Source of the DNA: SOKG01 sp964502665
GTDB lineage: Bacteria > Chloroflexota > Dehalococcoidia > SZUA-161
Assembly: GCA_964502665.1 (NCBI GenBank)
Contig: CAZCXP010000053.1
Span: 1 to 15,693 of the forward strand
Direction of reading: 5' to 3'
DNA: 15,693 bases
This document shows positions 12,063 to 15,693 of the stretch, in pieces (positions within the stretch are counted from its first letter, which is position 1; each line of letters opens with the position of its first letter). Below the pieces are notes generated by a model. That model saw nothing but the letters and a program-made list of their open reading frames with translations, made no database searches and was not told where the DNA came from. Position numbers and translations under genes: made by a program.

Positions 12063-14453
12063 TTACAGCTTCACCACGGTGACTCCGTCCCCGCCCTCAC
12101 CACGTTCCCCGGGGCGGAAGGACTTGACCAGAGGGTGAGAAGCGAGCATATCTCGCACGATCTGGCGAACCGTACCGGTTCCAAAACCGTGGATGATGCG
12201 AACCTGGCTCAAACTGGCAAGAGAAGCATCGTTGAGGTACCTGTCCAACTCGGGAGCCACCTCATCAGCCCGCTTACCGCGGAGGTCAAGCTCCAGGGAG
12301 GGCACCCTCGTACTCAGCTTCCGCCTCACTTTTGGTGGTTCGGGTAGCACCTTTCCCGCAGGTGGCTTTAACTTCTCGGCATCATCCAAATTCATCCTGA
12401 GTTTGGTATGTCCAACCTGAACGTCGATCTGGCCATCCTCTTCCCTTACTGCGAGAACAGTTGCCCACAGGCCTATATCCGTTAGCCACACTCTGTCGCC
12501 TATGCCGACTTCGCTGGCCTCGGCTTGTTCCCCGATCAGACCGCTGCGTCTGGCCTTGATCTTCGAGCTCATGCTCTTCAGTTGCTCACGCATTGCCGCC
12601 AGTGCCTTCTCGGCTCGTTCTATGTTTTCCTGTGATGTCGCCTTCTTCAGTTCTGAGCTTGCTCGGCGGACCTCTCTCTGCAGCTGAGCCGTTTCCTCAG
12701 CGAGCTTATCCCTCTCCTCGCGAAGCATGTTCCGTTCCTGCTGCTGCAACCGCTGTACCTCATTCTGCCAATGATTCCTCAACCCTTCTGCTGCCTCCTT
12801 CTCCTTTTCCAGCCCGTTACGCAGATTTTCGATTCTCTGTTTTTCGCTCACCAAGTCTGCCAGCAGCATTTCGATATCCTGGGTGCCTTTCGCCATCATC
12901 TCCCTGGCAGAATCAATTATCTCAGGGGACAGACCCAGTTGCGAAGCTATAGCCAGGGCGTTACTTCCCCCAGGAACGCCCATCGTCAGGTGATATGTCG
13001 GTGCCAGGGTAGCGGGATCAAAATCCAGTGAAGCATTTCGCAGGCCGGGAGTTGTGTGAGCGAAAACCTTGAGCTCCCTGTAATGCGTGGTAGCCACAAC
13101 CATTGTTCCCCTTGGCAGGAAATGAAGCAAGATGGCTCGTGCTAGCGCAGCTCCTTCGTTGGGATCAGTGCTGGTACCCAGTTCATCGAGAAGCACCAAG
13201 CCCTTTTCAGTAGAAGATCGGAGGATGCGAACAATATTGCCCATGTGCCAGCTGAAAGTGGAGAGGGTTTGCTCAATGCTTTGCTCGTCCCCGATATCAG
13301 CGAAGACACCGTCGAAGATAGGGATATAGCTTTCCTCCGAAGCGGGGATAGGCATGCCTGCCTGAGCCATCAGAGTCAGAAGTCCGATCGTCTTGAGGGC
13401 TACGGTCTTGCCTCCGGTATTTGGCCCAGTGATAACCAGTATTGAGTAGTCGCTCCCTATCTCTACCGACAAAGGTACTGCCTTACCCGTGAGCAGGGGG
13501 TGCCTGGCATTGACCAGCCTGAGCACGCCCCTCTTTGGGTCAGCTTTGTCTTCATTGCTCCCTCCATCGGGTCCGATGATAGGCTCTGTGGCATTTGCTT
13601 TCTCCGCATACCTGGCTTTCGCTAACTCCAGATCGAGCTCTGCAATTGAGCTCACGTTCTGCGATATCTCGGTTTCGTTCGCTCCAACCCTGGCACTGAG
13701 AGCCTTGAGAATCCTCTCCACTTCAAGCTTTTCTTCGACTGTAAGCTGGCGCAAATCGTTGCCCAGCTCTACGGTTGACCAGGGCTCGACGAATACTGTA
13801 GCTCCTGTGTTGGAGACATCGTGAACAATGCCCTTAAGCTCCTTTCGAAACTCAGCCTTGAGAGGGATAACATATCGGCCTTCCCTCTCAGCAACGAACG
13901 CCTCTTGAACGCATCTACGCCCTCTGGGCGACTTGATTATCGATTCCAGTCGATCAAGCAACTGCTGATGTGTCTCTTTCAACTGACGTCTAAGGGTAGC
14001 CAGTCTTGTGGAAGCGGAGTCCAGCAGCTCACCCGTTGGGGAGATGCTTCGCCCGATCTCCTCCTCTAACGAAGTCAGTTCAACAATCTGATGTGCAATA
14101 TCCCAGAGCAGGGGAAGTTCCTTGGCAAGCTTCCCCAGATTGGTGCGCAAGTTCCGTGCGGCAGCTAAGGTGTCTTGAATATCGACAAGCTGTTGTGGTT
14201 CGAGAACCTTGCCTCTGGCCGCCATACGGGCGGCTTCCCGAACATCAAGAGCACCTCGGATTGAGAAGTCTGGCTGCAATGAAAGGAGACGGCGCGCTTC
14301 GGCTGATTGCCCCAGTAACCGAGAGATCAGAGCAGGGTCCGAGGACGGCTCTAGGTTCAGGGCCAGGTGCCGACTCGCCGAGAATGAGGTGAAGCCAGCG
14401 AGTATCTGCCTGACTTTGGCGAATTCCAACACCTCCACGCTTTTTTCGTCCAC
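12063..14453 (-). CDS. mutS2: MutS2 ATPase/endonuclease
   Basis: MutS2 homologue of 796 aa, normal full length. An N-terminal MutS core/lever region (1-300) is followed by the ABC-type ATPase. Walker A is GPNTGGKT (343-350), and Walker B is LVLLDELGTSTDP (419-431). A long coiled coil (about 530-640) holds the KOW-like region near 655-690 (GDRVWLTDIGLWATVLAV), and a C-terminal Smr domain (about 718-796) shows LDLRG and IIHGFGTG. The family is known to bind collided ribosomes and split them, or to cleave nucleic acids, depending on species. The start is GTG at 14453 with GGAGGT 8 nt upstream (14462-14467 on the opposite strand). It is divergent from the Fur gene and upstream of the VLRF1-like gene. 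Confidence 0.96.
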   Translation of the reverse strand: MDEKSVEVLEFAKVRQILAGFTSFSASRHLALNLEPSSDPALISRLLGQSAEARRLLSLQPDFSIRGALDVREAARMAARGKVLEPQQLVDIQDTLAAARNLRTNLGKLAKELPLLWDIAHQIVELTSLEEEIGRSISPTGELLDSASTRLATLRRQLKETHQQLLDRLESIIKSPRGRRCVQEAFVAEREGRYVIPLKAEFRKELKGIVHDVSNTGATVFVEPWSTVELGNDLRQLTVEEKLEVERILKALSARVGANETEISQNVSSIAELDLELAKARYAEKANATEPIIGPDGGSNEDKADPKRGVLRLVNARHPLLTGKAVPLSVEIGSDYSILVITGPNTGGKTVALKTIGLLTLMAQAGMPIPASEESYIPIFDGVFADIGDEQSIEQTLSTFSWHMGNIVRILRSSTEKGLVLLDELGTSTDPNEGAALARAILLHFLPRGTMVVATTHYRELKVFAHTTPGLRNASLDFDPATLAPTYHLTMGVPGGSNALAIASQLGLSPEIIDSAREMMAKGTQDIEMLLADLVSEKQRIENLRNGLEKEKEAAEGLRNHWQNEVQRLQQQERNMLREERDKLAEETAQLQREVRRASSELKKATSQENIERAEKALAAMREQLKSMSSKIKARRSGLIGEQAEASEVGIGDRVWLTDIGLWATVLAVREEDGQIDVQVGHTKLRMNLDDAEKLKPPAGKVLPEPPKVRRKLSTRVPSLELDLRGKRADEVAPELDRYLNDASLASLSQVRIIHGFGTGTVRQIVRDMLASHPLVKSFRPGERGEGGDGVTVVKL

Positions 14454-14567
14454 TACTTGCTACCTCCGTAGATGGGGGCCACCATTGAGAAGCATATATC
14501 CCATTGCCTGCTCACTATCTTAAGTCAATCCTGCCTGCTTGTCGACTGCGCTTACCTCACTCAGGGT

Positions 14568-14597
14568 TTGACAGGGTAAGCTGCCCACTGATATAAT
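14568..14597 (+). promoter_or_regulatory. Consensus sigma70 promoter of the Fur-family gene
   Basis: Perfect TTGACA (14568-14573), an 18-nt spacer and perfect TATAAT (14592-14597). Transcription should start about 7 nt downstream, at 14603-14605, which coincides with the GTG start codon at 14604. Confidence 0.75.
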
Positions 14598-14603
14598 TGA
14601 TAT

Positions 14604-15038
14604 GTGAGAATGAGAATCAAACGCAACCGTCCCCTGGCGATAAAAGACAGGCCGGTTACGGCACAGCGACAGCTACTGCTGGATATCCTTCGCCAGGCGC
14701 ACAGTCACCTCGATGCTAAGGAGATCTACCGGCGAGCAATTGAAAGAGACCGCCATATCAGCCTTGCCACGGTCTACCGCAACCTGCGTCTGTTCAAGGA
14801 GCTGGGGCTGGTAGATGAGATACGCCTTGATGAGATACACTGTTGCTACGAGATGAAGCGCTCGACCGAACATTACCACCTGCTGTGCACTTCCTGTGGG
14901 CGAGTCATCGAGTTTAGGAGCCCCCTGATCGCCAAGCTGGTGGCTGAGGTAGAGCGCAACCGCGGCTTCCTGGCCAATAGAGCCGTATTGCACCTGGAGG
15001 GCTATTGCCAGAAATGCAAAAAGTTCGAATTCACTTAA
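14604..15038 (+). CDS. Fur family transcriptional regulator
   Basis: Metal-responsive repressor of the Fur/PerR/Zur family, 144 aa. The winged-helix DNA-binding part covers about 17-80 (TAQRQLLLDIL, HLDAKEIYRRA, and ISLATVYRNLRLFKELGLV). The dimerisation domain has EHYHLLCTSCGRVIEF (89-104) and two structural zinc pairs, C95-x2-C98 and C135-x2-C138. The metal specificity (Fe, Zn or peroxide) cannot be fixed from sequence. The start is GTG 14604 or ATG 14610; neither has an SD, and the promoter spacing suggests a leaderless or nearly leaderless mRNA. A Fur-box-like element covers the start (14606-14619), suggesting autoregulation. It is divergent from mutS2. Confidence 0.92.
   Translation: MRMRIKRNRPLAIKDRPVTAQRQLLLDILRQAHSHLDAKEIYRRAIERDRHISLATVYRNLRLFKELGLVDEIRLDEIHCCYEMKRSTEHYHLLCTSCGRVIEFRSPLIAKLVAEVERNRGFLANRAVLHLEGYCQKCKKFEFT
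14606..14619 (+). promoter_or_regulatory. Fur-box-like operator at the start codon of the Fur gene
   Basis: GAGAATGAGAATCA matches 12 of 14 bases of the Fur-box core GATAATGATAATCA. It sits just downstream of the predicted transcription start, where a bound repressor would block transcription. It is also the first codons of the gene, so part of the match could be coding coincidence. Confidence 0.45.
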
Positions 15039-15070
15039 AATCGATGAAAATTCTAAGTTAAAATTCGAAC
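15023..15070 (+). repeat. Inverted repeat over the Fur gene stop
   Basis: Arms GTTCGAATT (15023-15031) and AATTCGAAC (15062-15070) flank 30 nt that include the TAA stop. There is no U-tract after it. It could be a weak terminator or an incidental repeat between the convergent Fur gene and tRNA-Asn. Confidence 0.35.
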
Positions 15071-15123
15071 CCTCTGTTTACCGTCTAAATAAAGACTCAA
15101 AAGAGCCTGTTTTAAGCAAGATA

Positions 15124-15463
15124 CTCTGGAGGTAGGACTCGAACCTACAACCACTCGGTTACAAGTTACCCTTTAATTACTTAAAGGCTTGGACTATCTC
15201 ATCTCCTATCCCGCCAAGCGGGACTCACGGAGGTGGGCGCTTCACCCTAATTTGACTTAGGATTACGACTTTCGTCTAGTCTCTGCACCTTCCCTTCGAT
15301 TCGCGGCTTTCGCCACTTCACTCAGGACTTGGCTCAAGATTGCCTTTTATCCCAACTAGGCGGGACATTCAGGTTTCCTTGAATTCACCCACTTTTTCAT
15401 CCATAGTTTCCTATGGAAGCTGCCTATTGACAGCCGAGTGCTCTACCATTGAGCTACGCCAGA
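15124..15463 (-). tRNA. tRNA-Asn(GUU) interrupted by a group I intron
   Basis: The 5' exon is 15430-15463 and the 3' exon 15124-15161; removing 15162-15429 gives a 72-nt tRNA. The anticodon stem is CTCGG/CCGAG and the loop CTGTTAA, so the anticodon is GTT (Asn), split between its second and third bases. D-arm GCTC/GAGC and T-arm GTAGG-TTCGAGT-CCTAC are canonical, and U1 with discriminator G73 fits bacterial tRNA-Asn. The acceptor (TCTGGCG/CTCCAGA) has one mismatch, C6 against U67. CCA is not encoded. Other splice choices do not give a 7-nt anticodon loop together with an intron ending in G. Confidence 0.9.
15162..15429 (-). ncRNA. Group I self-splicing intron (IC3-like), 268 nt, no ORF
   Basis: All four conserved core elements appear in order. 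P is AATTCAAGGAAACC (within 15371-15386), Q is AATCTTGAGCCAA (15329-15341), R is GTGCAGAGACTAGACG (15273-15288) and S is GAGATAGTCC (15191-15200). R and S form P7 through GACTA/TAGTC. P1 forms between the exon end GGCUGU and the internal guide GCAGCU across a 6-nt loop, with the U.G wobble at the 5' splice site; the intron ends in the required G at 15162. The pattern closely matches tRNA-Leu(UAA) introns of cyanobacteria and plastids (subgroup IC3). No homing endonuclease is present. Confidence 0.93.
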
Positions 15464-15550
15464 ATTAAACACTACTATTTACTGTATTTCCAGAGCAGTA
15501 TTATACTTATTTCAAATATTTCTGTCAATTGGACTTTCGCGCTTTTCGTT

Positions 15551-15693
15551 TTATTTATTTGTTGCTTCTTCAAGCCTTAAAAGCTGGTCCCACTTATAGT
15601 CAACTTCTGCTTGAATATCAGCAATAATGCTCTGATTTTCCGGTTTAAACAGGTGCTTGAAGCGCGCCTGAGGTTTTAAAAACTCCTCTACAG
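15551..15693 (-). CDS. porB: 2-oxoacid:ferredoxin oxidoreductase beta subunit, C-terminal fragment (PorB-like)
   Basis: Partial CDS running off the right edge; only the last 46 codons are present, ending TAA at 15553-15551. The reading VEEFLKPQARFKHLF followed by IIADIQAEVDYKWDQLLRLEE matches the C-terminal tail of PorB-type subunits, which bind thiamine diphosphate and a [4Fe-4S] cluster and make or use pyruvate with ferredoxin. The catalytic part is outside the window, so the oxoacid specificity is uncertain. tRNA-Asn lies 87 bp downstream on the same strand and might be co-transcribed. Confidence 0.75.
   Translation of the reverse strand, partial: VEEFLKPQARFKHLFKPENQSIIADIQAEVDYKWDQLLRLEEATNK

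Noticed and set aside
15161..15435. tRNA-Thr(UGU) reading of the interrupted tRNA
   Set aside because: The 3' side reads CTTGTAACCGAG and could suggest TGT, but that splice choice would make the intron end in T rather than G and loses the P1 pairing; U1 and G73 also fit Asn.
1..15693. CRISPR array, prophage, transposase or toxin-antitoxin locus
   Set aside because: No regularly spaced repeats, integrase, transposase, capsid or recognisable toxin pair was seen on either strand.

Overview
The window looks like a scaffold from an uncultured anaerobic bacterium, most probably a Chloroflexota member of the Dehalococcoidia type. The gene set suggests this: a NuoEFG-type NADH module, paired CaiB/BaiF CoA-transferases, a DUF362/ferredoxin protein, a partial pyruvate:ferredoxin oxidoreductase and a VLRF1-type peptidyl-tRNA hydrolase. 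This placement is inference from gene content; there is no rRNA or marker phylogeny here. Two runs of exactly 100 N are flanked by exact 55-nt direct duplications. They look like unmerged contig overlaps rather than missing DNA: collapsing the second one restores a complete CoA-transferase frame.

Layout. 1-2082: a 58-residue minus-strand ORF, a lipoprotein, a structured 300-bp spacer, a Cys-rich small protein and a zinc-ribbon ORF that may be frameshifted. 2083-3460: a nitroreductase divergent from a coiled-coil lipoprotein, then tRNA-Leu(UAG). 3715-6930 (minus): a tight three-gene operon for a NAD(P)H-oxidising flavin/iron-sulfur module (NuoE-, NuoF- and truncated NuoG/HoxU-like). No catalytic subunit follows it. 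7099-8187 (plus): a DUF362/2x[4Fe-4S] protein divergent from that operon. 8291-10889 (minus): two class III CoA-transferases in one operon behind a good promoter. 11092-14453 (minus): a VLRF1/Vms1-like release factor downstream of mutS2, separated by a cluster of palindromic repeats. 14604-15038 (plus): a Fur-family repressor with a near-consensus promoter, a Fur-box-like site at its start codon and apparently no leader. 15124-15463 (minus): a tRNA-Asn gene split in its anticodon by a 268-nt group I intron. 15551-15693 (minus): the 3' end of a PorB-like subunit.

How the genes fit together. The NuoEF(G) module, DUF362 ferredoxin protein, nitroreductase and PorB point to ferredoxin/NAD(P)H redox traffic in an anaerobe. 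The CoA-transferase pair would activate organic acids. MutS2 (splitting or rescue of collided ribosomes) beside a VLRF1-type peptidyl-tRNA hydrolase suggests a ribosome quality-control pair. The clearest unusual object is the intron-bearing tRNA-Asn. The NuoE gene carries a perfect 27-bp palindrome in frame, and similar palindromes lie in several intergenic gaps, which suggests mobile repeat families active in this genome.
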